Shown here: piece after piece, positions 51,505 through 59,754 of the stretch
How the letters are laid out: each line of letters starts with the position of its first letter
Numbering within the stretch: position 1 is the first letter of the stretch
DNA from: Psychromarinibacter sp048262455
GTDB taxonomy: Bacteria; Pseudomonadota; Alphaproteobacteria; Rhodobacterales; Rhodobacteraceae
DNA length: 64,000 nt
Direction of reading: 5' to 3'
NCBI GenBank assembly: GCA_048262455.1
Contig: JBLXFD010000005.1
Coordinates: forward strand, 130,824 to 194,823
The notes under the pieces: model-generated
What the model was told of the DNA's origin: nothing
The model's input: the letters and a program-made list of their open reading frames with translations, nothing else
Database searches by the model: none
Position numbers and translations under genes: made by a program

Positions 51505-53238
51505 TCAGTTGATCTCGGGTTCCGGGACCGGGGCGCCGAACTCGGTCTTGAGGAAGTCGAAGTCGCAGCCCTTGTCCGCCTGTTCGACGTGCTTGGAGAA
51601 CATCCAGCCGTAGCCGCGTTCGTAGCGCGGCTCGGGCGGGGTCCAGGCCGCGCGGCGCTCTGCCAGTTCCTCGTCACTGACCTTCATGTTCAGCGTCCGG
51701 TTCGGGATGTCCAGTTCAATGATGTCCCCGGTCTTCAGCAGCGCCAGCGGCCCGCCGACGAAGGATTCCGGCGCCACGTGCAGGATGCAGGCCCCGTAGG
51801 AGGTGCCGGACATCCGCGCGTCGGAGAGCCGGACCATGTCGCGGTAGCCCTGCTTCAGCAGCGCCTTGGGCATCGGGATCATGCCCCATTCCGGCATCCC
51901 CGGCCCGCCCTGCGGCCCGGCGTTGCGCAGCACCATGATGTGGTCGGGGGTCATCGGGTAGTCGGGATCGTTGATGATCTCCTTCATCTCGGCGTAGCTG
52001 TCCGAGACGATGGCAGGGCCCGAGTGCACCTGGAACTTCGGGTCCATCGCCGCCGGCTTCACCACCGCGCCGTCGGGCGCGAGGTTGCCGCGCAGCACGG
52101 CGAGCGAGCCCTCGTGGTAGACCGGGTTCGACAGCGGCCGGATCACGTCGTCGTTGTAGTTCCGCGCGTCGGCGATGTCCTCGCCCAGGGTGCGGCCGGT
52201 GACGGTGGTGACCGAAAGGTCCAGCTTGTCGCCCAGCTCCTTCATCAGCGCGGGCAGGCCGCCGGCGTAGAAGAAATCCTCCATAAGGTATTCCTTGCCG
52301 GAGGGGCGGATGTTGGCCAGCACCGGCACCTCGTGGCCGATGCGGTCCAGGTCGTCCAGCTGCCAGTCGATCCCGGCGCGGCGGGCCATGGCGATCAGGT
52401 GGATGATCGCGTTGGTGGAACAGCCGGTGGCCATGGCCACGGTGGTGGCGTTGCGGGTCGAGGCGGGGGTGATGATCTTGTCGGGGGTCAGGTCCTCCCA
52501 GACCATGTCGACGATGCGCCGGCCGCAGTTGGTGGCCATCCGCTTGTGCCCCGCGTCGGGGGCGGGGATCGACGAGGCGCCGGGCAGGCACAGGCCGAAG
52601 CCTTCCGCGATGGACATCATGGTCGAGGCGGTGCCCATGGTCATGCAGGTACCGTAGCTGCGGGCGATGCCGCCCTGCACGCCATCCCACTGCTCCTTGC
52701 CGATGGTGCCGGCGCGGCGCTCGTCCCAGTATTTCCAGACGTCGGTGCCGGAGCCCAGCTTTTCCCCCGCGTAGTTGCCGCGCAGCATGGCGCCGGCGGG
52801 CATGAAGATGAACGGCAGGCCCATGGACAGCGCGCCCATCACCAGCGCCGGGGTGGACTTGTCGCAGCCGCCCATCAGCACCACGCCGTCGATCGGATGC
52901 GAGCGCAGCGTCTCCTCGACCTCCATCGCGCCCATGTTGCGGTACAGCATCGAGGTGGGCTTCAGGTACTGCTCGGAAAAGCTGTGCACCGGCAGTTCCA
53001 CCGGCATGCCGCCGGCCTGGTAGACGCCACGCTTCACGTATTCCGCGCGGTCGCGCAGGTGGTGGTGGCAGGGCGACAGGTCGGACCATGTGTTGATGAT
53101 CGCGATGATCGGCTTGCCTTCCCAGTCCTCTGGCGAAAGCCCCATCTGCATCGCGCGGCTGCGGTGGCCCATCGAGCGCAGGTCATCCGGCGCGAACCAG
53201 CGGGCAGAGCGGAAATCTTCGTACTTCTTCTTGGTCAT
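51505..53238 (-). CDS. IlvD/Edd family dehydratase, probable L-arabinonate (or other aldonate) dehydratase
   Basis: 577 residues from the ATG at 53238. The family cysteines that bind the Fe-S cluster are in VVLMGGCDKSTPA and RSYGTCMTMGTA, and ATGCSTNAIIH follows. Length and sequence fit the sugar-acid dehydratase branch of IlvD/Edd, such as L-arabinonate dehydratase, rather than dihydroxy-acid dehydratase. It converts an aldonate to a 2-keto-3-deoxy acid for the DHDPS-like enzyme. Its ribosome site is weak and it starts 11 bases after the small membrane protein gene. Confidence 0.88.
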   Translation of the reverse strand: MTKKKYEDFRSARWFAPDDLRSMGHRSRAMQMGLSPEDWEGKPIIAIINTWSDLSPCHHHLRDRAEYVKRGVYQAGGMPVELPVHSFSEQYLKPTSMLYRNMGAMEVEETLRSHPIDGVVLMGGCDKSTPALVMGALSMGLPFIFMPAGAMLRGNYAGEKLGSGTDVWKYWDERRAGTIGKEQWDGVQGGIARSYGTCMTMGTASTMMSIAEGFGLCLPGASSIPAPDAGHKRMATNCGRRIVDMVWEDLTPDKIITPASTRNATTVAMATGCSTNAIIHLIAMARRAGIDWQLDDLDRIGHEVPVLANIRPSGKEYLMEDFFYAGGLPALMKELGDKLDLSVTTVTGRTLGEDIADARNYNDDVIRPLSNPVYHEGSLAVLRGNLAPDGAVVKPAAMDPKFQVHSGPAIVSDSYAEMKEIINDPDYPMTPDHIMVLRNAGPQGGPGMPEWGMIPMPKALLKQGYRDMVRLSDARMSGTSYGACILHVAPESFVGGPLALLKTGDIIELDIPNRTLNMKVSDEELAERRAAWTPPEPRYERGYGWMFSKHVEQADKGCDFDFLKTEFGAPVPEPEIN

Positions 53239-53249
53239 CCGGGTGTCTT

Positions 53250-53372
53250 TCAGGAAATCGGGGTGGCGAATGCGAACATGATCCAGACCAGGAGCGCGGC
53301 GAGCGCGAGCCCGCCGATCCATGGCCAGGGGCCGTACTTGTCGAGGTCCTCGCGGCTGTCTCTTCCGATCAT
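53250..53372 (-). CDS. Small single-pass membrane protein (40 aa) in the TRAP/sugar-acid operon
   Basis: A 40-codon frame from the ATG at 53372 to the TGA at 53252-53250, preceded by GAGGAGACACCCCG. The N-terminal 18 residues are charged (REDLDKYGPWPW), then one hydrophobic helix (about 19-36, IGGLALAALLVWIMFAFA). It fills nearly all the gap between the DctQM gene and the dehydratase gene, with 12 and 11 bases either side. No domain is known to me. It could be a small accessory subunit of the TRAP permease; that is inferred only from position and ribosome site. Confidence 0.65.
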   Translation of the reverse strand: MIGRDSREDLDKYGPWPWIGGLALAALLVWIMFAFATPIS

Positions 53373-53384
53373 CGGGGTGTCTCC

Positions 53385-55466
53385 TCAGTTCAGTATTTCA
53401 GGCAGCCACAGGGCGATCTGCGGGAACATCATCACCAGTATCAGGCCCAGCACCTGCAGCGCGATGAAGGGCAGCACCGCCAGGAAGATCTCCTGCAGCG
53501 TCACGTCCTTCGGGGCAACCGACTTCAGCCAGAAACAGGCGGGGCCGAAGGGGGGCGACAGGAAGTAGATCTGGATGTTCATCACGAAGAGGATGCCGAA
53601 CCAGATCTTCGCCTGGTCCTCGGTCAGCCCCAGTTCCGGCGCCAGCGTCATCACCACCGGGGCGAAGACCGGCACGGTGATGAAGACGATGGCGATCCAT
53701 TCCATGAAGGTGCCCAGCACCATCAGGATCAGCATCATCACCAGCACCGTGCCCATGGCCGACAGGCCGAGGTCGAGGAACAGCGAGCGCATGAAGTCGC
53801 CGCCGCCCACGAGGTTGAAGATGCCGACGAAACTGATCGCCCCCAGCACCAGCCAGATGATGGTGCCGACGGTGGCCATGGACCCCATCATCGCCTCGCT
53901 CAGCACGTCCCACTTGAAGCGGTTGCGCACCGCGGCGACGAAGAGCGCGCCGATGCAGCCCACCGCCGCGGCCTCTGTGACCGAGGCGACGCCTCCGTAG
54001 ATCGACCCCATGACCGCCGCGATCAGCAGGATGCACAGCAGCACGGCCGTCATCCGGTCGCGCGACAGGCTCCTGCCGCCGCCGGTGCGTTCCGCCACCT
54101 CGGCGGCGGTCGGGGCGAGGCTGTGGTTCAGGTTGACCCGGATCAGCACGTAGCCGGCATAGAACACCGCCAGCATCAGGCCCGGGGTGGCGCCGGCCAT
54201 GAACAGGTCGCCGATGCCGACCTCGGCCGACAGCCCGTAGACGATCATGATGATCGAGGGCGGGATCAGCGTGGCCAGCGCGCCGGAGGCGCAGATCAGG
54301 CCGATGGTGATCTTGCGGTCATAGCCTAGCCGGAACATCTGCGGCAGCGCCACCAGCCCCAGCATCACGATCTCGCCGCCCATCACGCCGGACATCGCGG
54401 CCAGGATCACCGCGACCACGGTGGTCTGCACCGCGACGCCGCCGCGCAGGTTGCCGGCGAAGATGCTCATCGCATCGAACAGGTCCTCTGCGATGCCGGC
54501 GCGTTCCAGGATCGAGGCCATCAGCACGAAGAAGGGCACGGCGACCAGGCTGTAATGCTCCAGCAGCCCCACCGCGTTGGAGGAGACCAGGAACAGCCCG
54601 CGCGGCCCGAAGAAGCCGATGGCCATGATGACCGAGACGATCAGCGTGACGATGCCCAGCGGCATCCCCGTCATCATCAGCGCCACCAGCAGCAGCACCA
54701 TGATCACCGAGACGGTGCCAAGGTCCATCGAGCGCATGTTCAGCGCCTTGGACGGGTCCATCGCCTTGCCGATGTCCGAGAAGAAGCCCGACAGCGTCTC
54801 TGCCACCGGAACCCCGTAGGCCTCGGCGAGGAAGGCGGAGACGAAGTAGATCACGAAGTAGATCGCGACCCCCCGCACCACCCAGCGCATGGCGGGGGAG
54901 GCGAAGTGGCGGTGCAGGTTCACCATCAACTGCGTGAGGTACAGGAAGGCGCCGGTGACCATCAGCGACTTCATCACCATGGGCAGCGGCGAGTTGAAGG
55001 CCGAACCGGACTTTTCGATCCGCTCGACGCTGACGTAGGCGCGGATGGCGGCGTCGGTTAGCAGCATGTAGAGCGCGAGAACCCCCACCACCATGGCAAA
55101 CAGGTCCAGCCACCAGCGCTGGGTGGGCGTGGCCATGACGTGGAAGACGGTGATGCCGATGTGGCGCTGCTTCATCGTGATGTAGCCCGACGACAGCATC
55201 CAGGCGGCGGCGCAAAGCACCATCACCGTCTCGAAGGCCCAGAAGGTTGGCGCGTTCAGCACGTAGCGAGAGAAGACCTCGTACAGCGTCGCCATCGCGG
55301 CGATCATGTAGAAGACCGAGATCCCGATCCCCAGCATGTGGCTGACGTGATCCACGGGGGTGTAGTTGCCGTGGGTGACGACACCCTCGTCATCGGCCTG
55401 GCGCGGGTCGTCGGCCTCTACCATCAGGGGCACGTCGTCGAGGCTCTCGTCGTACTGGCGGCTCAT
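53385..55466 (-). CDS. TRAP transporter permease, fused DctQ-DctM subunits
   Basis: 693 residues from the ATG at 55466 (AAGGAGACC upstream); a GTG six codons earlier is possible. An N-terminal DctQ-like part (about 40-230, four or more helices) is joined to a DctM part with the usual TRAP-L pattern (PFFVLMASILERAGIAEDLFD, GGVAVQTTVVAVILAAMSG, ASGALATLIPPSIIMIVYG). It is a sodium-coupled secondary transporter at the inner membrane. With the adjacent binding protein it should import the sugar acids broken down by the operon. Confidence 0.92.
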   Translation of the reverse strand: MSRQYDESLDDVPLMVEADDPRQADDEGVVTHGNYTPVDHVSHMLGIGISVFYMIAAMATLYEVFSRYVLNAPTFWAFETVMVLCAAAWMLSSGYITMKQRHIGITVFHVMATPTQRWWLDLFAMVVGVLALYMLLTDAAIRAYVSVERIEKSGSAFNSPLPMVMKSLMVTGAFLYLTQLMVNLHRHFASPAMRWVVRGVAIYFVIYFVSAFLAEAYGVPVAETLSGFFSDIGKAMDPSKALNMRSMDLGTVSVIMVLLLVALMMTGMPLGIVTLIVSVIMAIGFFGPRGLFLVSSNAVGLLEHYSLVAVPFFVLMASILERAGIAEDLFDAMSIFAGNLRGGVAVQTTVVAVILAAMSGVMGGEIVMLGLVALPQMFRLGYDRKITIGLICASGALATLIPPSIIMIVYGLSAEVGIGDLFMAGATPGLMLAVFYAGYVLIRVNLNHSLAPTAAEVAERTGGGRSLSRDRMTAVLLCILLIAAVMGSIYGGVASVTEAAAVGCIGALFVAAVRNRFKWDVLSEAMMGSMATVGTIIWLVLGAISFVGIFNLVGGGDFMRSLFLDLGLSAMGTVLVMMLILMVLGTFMEWIAIVFITVPVFAPVVMTLAPELGLTEDQAKIWFGILFVMNIQIYFLSPPFGPACFWLKSVAPKDVTLQEIFLAVLPFIALQVLGLILVMMFPQIALWLPEILN

Positions 55467-55574
55467 GGCGAAGGTCTCCTTCACGGGCCGGCGCGCGGGG
55501 CGGGGTCGGCCGTGGGCAATTCAGCTGCAGGGCGGGGCGGGCCCGCGCATGGCGAAGATATGTCCGGAACAATG

Positions 55575-55599
55575 GCCCCGCGCCGGTGTGGCGCGGGGC
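55575..55599 (-). other. GC-rich hairpin after the TRAP binding protein gene
   Basis: A perfect 10-bp stem GCCCCGCGCC/GGCGCGGGGC with a five-base loop begins 10 bases after the dctP stop. There is no T-run. Hairpins after solute-binding protein genes often stabilise the upstream mRNA so that more binding protein than permease is made. Confidence 0.65.
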
Positions 55600-55608
55600 G
55601 AGGCGGCC

Positions 55609-56640
55609 TTAAAGCAGGCCGGCCTCTTTCATGAAGGCGATGTGCACCTCGTAGACTTCCTTGGCCAGGTCGGACTGGGCGGCGAAGTCGTTCCAGGCCT
55701 CCTGGGCGATGACGCGCAGCTTGTCGCGCTCTTCCTGCGCCCAGTCGATGATCGTCAGCTCGCCGGCCGCCTTGTCACGCGCCACCAGCTGGCGGTCGAG
55801 ACGGTCGAAGTGCTGGCGCAGGCCGTTGTAGGCGGCGAGGTACCAGGTCTCCAGCGCCACCTGCTCTGCCTCGGTCAGCTCGTTCCAGACCTCCTCGGAA
55901 ACGGTGAACTGCAGGATCGGGGTGGAGTGGATGCCGGGGAAGATCGGGAACTTGGCGATCTTGTGCATGCCGTTGGAGTCGTTGTTGGCGTAGGCGGAGT
56001 TGTCGGCGGCGTCGATCACGCCCTTCTCCAGCGCGCCGTAGGTTTCAGAGCCGGACATCGACACCGGCGCCGCGCCCGCGCGCTTGAACACGTCGGCGGC
56101 AAGGCCCTCGGGCGAGCGGATCTTGAGGCCCTTGAGGTCCTCGACCGTGCGCACCGGCACCTTCGACACGAAGGCTTCGCGGGCATAGGCGCCGCAGCCG
56201 ACCACGTGAACGCCGGGGTAATGTTCGTCCATCAGCTTCTGCAGCATCTCCTTGCCGCCGCCTTGGGCGCAGAAGGCCTGGATCTGGTCGGCGCTGTCGT
56301 AGCCCGCGATCAGGTCGCCCATCAGCGCGAAGGCCGGGTCGATGCCGGCGAAGTAGTTGATCGAGGTCAGGTCGCCGTCGAGAATGCCGACGCCGATCGC
56401 CTCGGGGGTCTCGCGGCGGGGCACCACCGCGTCCACCGGCAGCAGCTCGACCGTCAGCGAGCCGTTGGTCATCGCCTCCAGCTTCGGCACCCATTCCTCG
56501 TTGAGGTAGGAGAGCGAGGCGTGGCTGGCGTTGGACGATGTCTGGATCTTCAGGACGCGCTCTGCGGCATCGGCCGTGGCCGCGCCGATTCCCACCGCGG
56601 CCGCGACGCTCAGCGCCGTGCCCAGGATCTTGCTTCTCAT
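55609..56640 (-). CDS. TRAP transporter solute-binding protein, DctP family
   Basis: 343 residues from the ATG at 56640 (GGGAGGAA upstream). The signal peptide ends near residue 26 (ATADAA). The DctP fold includes the conserved Arg in DLKGLKIRSPEGLAADVF that pairs with a ligand carboxylate, and AYANNDSNGMHKI. It binds a carboxylated ligand, probably an aldonate or aldarate given the operon. It is the first gene of the operon and lies next to the shared operator. Confidence 0.93.
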   Translation of the reverse strand: MRSKILGTALSVAAAVGIGAATADAAERVLKIQTSSNASHASLSYLNEEWVPKLEAMTNGSLTVELLPVDAVVPRRETPEAIGVGILDGDLTSINYFAGIDPAFALMGDLIAGYDSADQIQAFCAQGGGKEMLQKLMDEHYPGVHVVGCGAYAREAFVSKVPVRTVEDLKGLKIRSPEGLAADVFKRAGAAPVSMSGSETYGALEKGVIDAADNSAYANNDSNGMHKIAKFPIFPGIHSTPILQFTVSEEVWNELTEAEQVALETWYLAAYNGLRQHFDRLDRQLVARDKAAGELTIIDWAQEERDKLRVIAQEAWNDFAAQSDLAKEVYEVHIAFMKEAGLL

Positions 56641-56708
56641 GATATTCCTCCCAGTCATTATGCAGCTCTCCGCGAAAGGTTCCTCCCGGTTCGCGGGTTG
56701 CACTTTTT

Positions 56709-56757
56709 CTGATATATTAGTGACACAGTTGAATCAACTGCAGCGACGATCTAGATT
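56709..56757. promoter_or_regulatory. Divergent promoters with one shared palindromic operator
   Basis: A perfect palindrome CAGTTGAATCAACTG (56726-56740, centre 56733) overlaps both -35 elements. Plus strand: TTGAAT (56729-56734), 17 bases, TAGATT (56752-56757) for the gntR gene. Minus strand: TTGATT (56737-56732), 17 bases, TATCAG (56714-56709) for the TRAP operon. The regulator encoded at 56811 probably binds here and represses both itself and the operon until a sugar-acid ligand is present. The site is seen in the sequence; binding is inferred. Confidence 0.6.
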
Positions 56758-56810
56758 GGCAGAAATCGTGACGGCGGCATCGCGCGGCACGCAAGGCTGG
56801 ACCGGACCGC

Positions 56811-57521
56811 ATGGACCTGAACTCGCAAGCACTGGGGCAAAAACCCGAAGGCGGCGGCACCGCGGCGGACCGGGTGTACGACAGCATGCGCCTGCGGATC
56901 CTGGAGCTGAAGCTGAAGCCCGACGACACCCTGTCGCGCGCCAACCTCGCCCGGGACTACGCGGTCAGCCAGACCCCGGTGCGCGAGGCGCTGCAGCGGC
57001 TGGAACAGGACGGGCTGATCCGGGTGTTCCCGCAGTCCCGCACCGTGGTGGCGCGGATCGACGAGAACCAGCTGAACGAATCGCACCTACTGCGGGTGGG
57101 GGTCGAGACCGAGGTGGTGCGCCGGGTCGCGGCGCTGGAGGATCGGGCGGCCACCGTGCAGCGGGCGCGCGGGCTGGTACGGATGCAGGAGGCGCTGATC
57201 GAGGACCCCTCGCAGACGCCGCTGTTCAACGAGCTGGACCGCGCCTTCCACCGGTCTTTGTTCGACGCCATCGGGGTGGGCGCCCTGCACACGATGGTGG
57301 CGCGCAAGATGGGACACCTGGCGCGATGCCAGCAGCTGGAGCTGCCGCGCAAGGGCAAGATGTCGGAGATCGTGCATGGCCACATGGCGATCGTCGAGGG
57401 GATCGCCTCGGGCGACCCCGAAAAGGCCGCCAATGCCATGCGCGGCCACATCAGCGGCACGATCCGCCGGATCTCGACGTTGAAGGACGAGTTTCCGCAG
57501 TACTTCGAACTGGCGGGGTGA
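56811..57521 (+). CDS. GntR family transcriptional regulator, FadR/FCD subfamily
   Basis: 236 residues. The winged helix (about 20-85) has RVYDSMRLRILELKLKPDDTLS and YAVSQTPVREALQRLEQDGL; the all-helical FCD domain follows with FNELDRAFHRSLFDAIG and HMAIVEGIASGDPEKAANAM, including the His residues of the metal/ligand site. FCD regulators commonly sense sugar acids or related carboxylates. It is divergent from the TRAP operon and is its likely regulator. Its ribosome site is weak. Confidence 0.93.
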   Translation: MDLNSQALGQKPEGGGTAADRVYDSMRLRILELKLKPDDTLSRANLARDYAVSQTPVREALQRLEQDGLIRVFPQSRTVVARIDENQLNESHLLRVGVETEVVRRVAALEDRAATVQRARGLVRMQEALIEDPSQTPLFNELDRAFHRSLFDAIGVGALHTMVARKMGHLARCQQLELPRKGKMSEIVHGHMAIVEGIASGDPEKAANAMRGHISGTIRRISTLKDEFPQYFELAG

Positions 57522-57539
57522 GGCGGCGCCAGCGGGGAA

Positions 57540-57557
57540 GGCGGGCTGAAGCCCGCC
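57540..57557. other. Hairpin between gntR and aldo/keto reductase genes
   Basis: GGCGGGC-TGAA-GCCCGCC forms a near-perfect stem in the 53-base gap between the convergent genes. No T-run follows on either strand, so it is a weak terminator candidate or a dispersed short repeat; no second copy was noted in the window. Confidence 0.4.
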
Positions 57558-57574
57558 CTACCGGTCTGGTAGTG

Positions 57575-58519
57575 TTAGCCCTGAACCTCTTCGGACCGGT
57601 CGGTGGCGGGGGCCGGGGTGGGGGTCAGTGCGGCGAGGCGGGCGTAGGTCTCGGCGTCCAGTTCCAGCGTCATGGCCGCCAGCGAGGGTTCAAGCTGCTC
57701 GGCGCTGCGGGCGCTGATGATCGGCGCGGTGATGGCGGGGTTCGCCGCGACCCAGGCCACGGCCAGCGTGATCGGCGACACGCCCATGTCCGCCGCCGTC
57801 CGCCCCAGCGCCTCTGCCGCCTCGTGCATCCAGGCCTGCCCGTAGCGCGCCTTGTACATCTGGTCGTCCACCAGCCGCCCGCCGCCGCCGCCGGAATACT
57901 TGCCGGTCAGCAGCCCGCCGCCCAGCGGCGAGTAGGGACAGACGGCGAAGCCCTCTGATCGCGCCATCGGCAGGATCTCCACCTCGGCCTGCCGCTTGAC
58001 CAGGTTGTACATCGGCTGCAGCGCCGCGATCTCCAGCCCGTGGTCCCGGGCCACCTGCAGCGCCTTCATGGTCTGCCAGGCGGAAAAGTTCGACACTCCC
58101 ACCTGCCGGATCTTGCCGGCCTCGGCCAGCTTGGCCAGCGCGCCGAAGGTCTCCTCCAGCGGCGTCGTGTCGTCCCAGCGGTGCAGGTACATCAGGTCCA
58201 CCTGCTCCATCCCCAGCCGCCGCAGGCTTTCGTCCGCCTGCGCGGCAATGTTGGCGGCGGAGGAGGGGGTGGGGTTCACGCATTTCGTGGCGATGTACAG
58301 CGCGTCACGCTCGGGCGCGGCGAGGCGGCCGAGGATCTGCTCTGACCTGCCGCCGGTATAGGCATAGGCGGTGTCGAAGAAGTTGATCCCGGCCTCCCGG
58401 CAGGCGCCGAACAGCGCGCCCGAGGCCGCCTCGTCCGCCTTGCCCCCAAACTGCATGGTGCCGAAGCAGTAGCGCGAGACGGCGCTGCCGTCGCGGGTGG
58501 TCAGGGAGGGGCGGGTCAT
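57575..58519 (-). CDS. Aldo/keto reductase
   Basis: 314 residues of the TIM-barrel AKR family. Catalytic Asp and Tyr lie in NFFDTAYAYTGGRSE, Lys in YIATKCV, His in VDLMYLHRWDDTT, and the C-terminal cofactor segment is IISARSAEQLEPSL. NADPH-dependent reduction of a carbonyl is expected; the substrate is open, though sugars are plausible near this operon. AGGAG lies upstream of its ATG. It follows the terminator of the BMP operon and converges with gntR. Confidence 0.9.
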   Translation of the reverse strand: MTRPSLTTRDGSAVSRYCFGTMQFGGKADEAASGALFGACREAGINFFDTAYAYTGGRSEQILGRLAAPERDALYIATKCVNPTPSSAANIAAQADESLRRLGMEQVDLMYLHRWDDTTPLEETFGALAKLAEAGKIRQVGVSNFSAWQTMKALQVARDHGLEIAALQPMYNLVKRQAEVEILPMARSEGFAVCPYSPLGGGLLTGKYSGGGGGRLVDDQMYKARYGQAWMHEAAEALGRTAADMGVSPITLAVAWVAANPAITAPIISARSAEQLEPSLAAMTLELDAETYARLAALTPTPAPATDRSEEVQG

Positions 58520-58550
58520 CGGGAAACTCCTGCTGGGAGGGGTGCACGTG

Positions 58551-58579
58551 AAAGGCGGTGGCCGCTGCCGGCCACCGCC
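58551..58579 (-). terminator. Terminator of the BMP-type ABC transporter operon
   Basis: On the minus strand a 10-bp stem GGCGGTGGCC/GGCCACCGCC with a six-base loop is followed by TTTC. It lies 40 bases after the stop of the binding-protein gene and before the aldo/keto reductase start. Confidence 0.65.
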
Positions 58580-58618
58580 CGAGGTCTCAAAGGGGCTTTC
58601 GCGCCCCCGCCGGAAGGG

Positions 58619-59701
58619 TCAGTTCGGGATCGTGCCCTGCAGACCCTCGACGTAGAACTTCATCCCGGCCAGCGTCTCGTCGTCGGCAACCTCGCCCTCG
58701 GCCAGCCAAGGGGTGCCATCCTGCTTGTTCAGCGGGCCGGTGAAGGGGTGGTACTCGCCCGCGGCGATCTTGTCGCGCAGTTCTTCAGCCTGGGCCTTCA
58801 CGTCGGCCGGCACGGCGTCCGAGATCTCGCCGATCCCGACCATGCCCGGCCCGATGCCGTCCCAGGTGTTGGTGCTTTCCCAGGTGCCGTCCATCACCGC
58901 CTGCACCCGCTCGATGTAGTAGGGGGCCCAGTTGTCGATGATCGAAGAGACCCGCGGCAGCGGCGCGTACTCGGCCATGTCCGAGGCCTGGCCGAAGGTG
59001 ATCACGTCGCCCGCCGCCTCTGCCGCCGCCTGCGGGGCGGTGGAATCGGTGTGCTGCAGGATCACGTCCGCGCCCTGCTCGATCAGCGCCTTGGCCGCGT
59101 CGGCCTCTTTCGCCGGGTCGAACCAGGTGTAGGCCCAGACGATCGAGAACTCGACCGCGGGGTTCACCTTCCGCGCGTGGATGTAGGCAGCGTTGATGCC
59201 GCGGATCACCTCGGGAATCGGGAAGGAGGCGATATAGCCGATCTTGTTGGTCTTGGTCATCAGCCCGGCGATGGTGCCCTGCACCGCGCGCCCCTCGTAG
59301 AAGCGGGCCGAGTAGACGCTGACGTTGGGCGCGGTCTTGTAGCCGGTGGCATGCTCGAACTTCACGTTCGGGAACTTCTTGGCCACGTTGATGGTGGGAT
59401 CCATGAAGCCGAAGGAGGTGGTGAAGATCAGGTCTGCGCCACCCAGCGCCATCTGGGTCAGGGCGCGTTCGGCATCGGCGCCCTCGGGCACGTTCTCCTG
59501 ATACACCGTCTCGACCTTGTCGCCGAACTCCGCCTCGACCGCCTTGCGGCCCTGGTCGTGTTCGTAGGTCCAGCCGCCGTCGCCGACGGGGCCGACGTAG
59601 ATGAAGCCGACCTTCACCGGCCCGTCCCCGTGGCTTCCGGCCAGTGCCGGGGCTGCAAGCGCCAGCGCCATGCCGGCGGCGAGTATTGTTCTTCTTTTCA
59701 T
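58619..59701 (-). CDS. BMP family ABC transporter substrate-binding protein
   Basis: 360 residues from the ATG at 59701 (AGGGAG upstream). The signal peptide ends near residue 22 (APALAG) with no lipobox, unlike many BMP/PnrA lipoproteins. The BMP pattern GFIYVGPVGDGGWTYEHDQGR opens the mature domain, and the hinge regions FGFMDPTINVAKKFP and GYIASFPIPEVIRGINA follow. The family binds nucleosides or purines. As the last gene of an operon with two NupP/NupQ-like permeases and xdhC, a purine or nucleoside ligand is likely. Confidence 0.9.
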   Translation of the reverse strand: MKRRTILAAGMALALAAPALAGSHGDGPVKVGFIYVGPVGDGGWTYEHDQGRKAVEAEFGDKVETVYQENVPEGADAERALTQMALGGADLIFTTSFGFMDPTINVAKKFPNVKFEHATGYKTAPNVSVYSARFYEGRAVQGTIAGLMTKTNKIGYIASFPIPEVIRGINAAYIHARKVNPAVEFSIVWAYTWFDPAKEADAAKALIEQGADVILQHTDSTAPQAAAEAAGDVITFGQASDMAEYAPLPRVSSIIDNWAPYYIERVQAVMDGTWESTNTWDGIGPGMVGIGEISDAVPADVKAQAEELRDKIAAGEYHPFTGPLNKQDGTPWLAEGEVADDETLAGMKFYVEGLQGTIPN

Positions 59702-59754
59702 GACATGACTCCCTGTCTTATCGCGGGCACCTTCAGGCCCGATCCTGTGCGCCC

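Noticed and set aside
57540..57557. GGCGGGC-TGAA-GCCCGCC as a REP-like dispersed repeat
   Set aside because: Only one copy was noticed in the window, so a repeat family cannot be supported; listed as a hairpin only.
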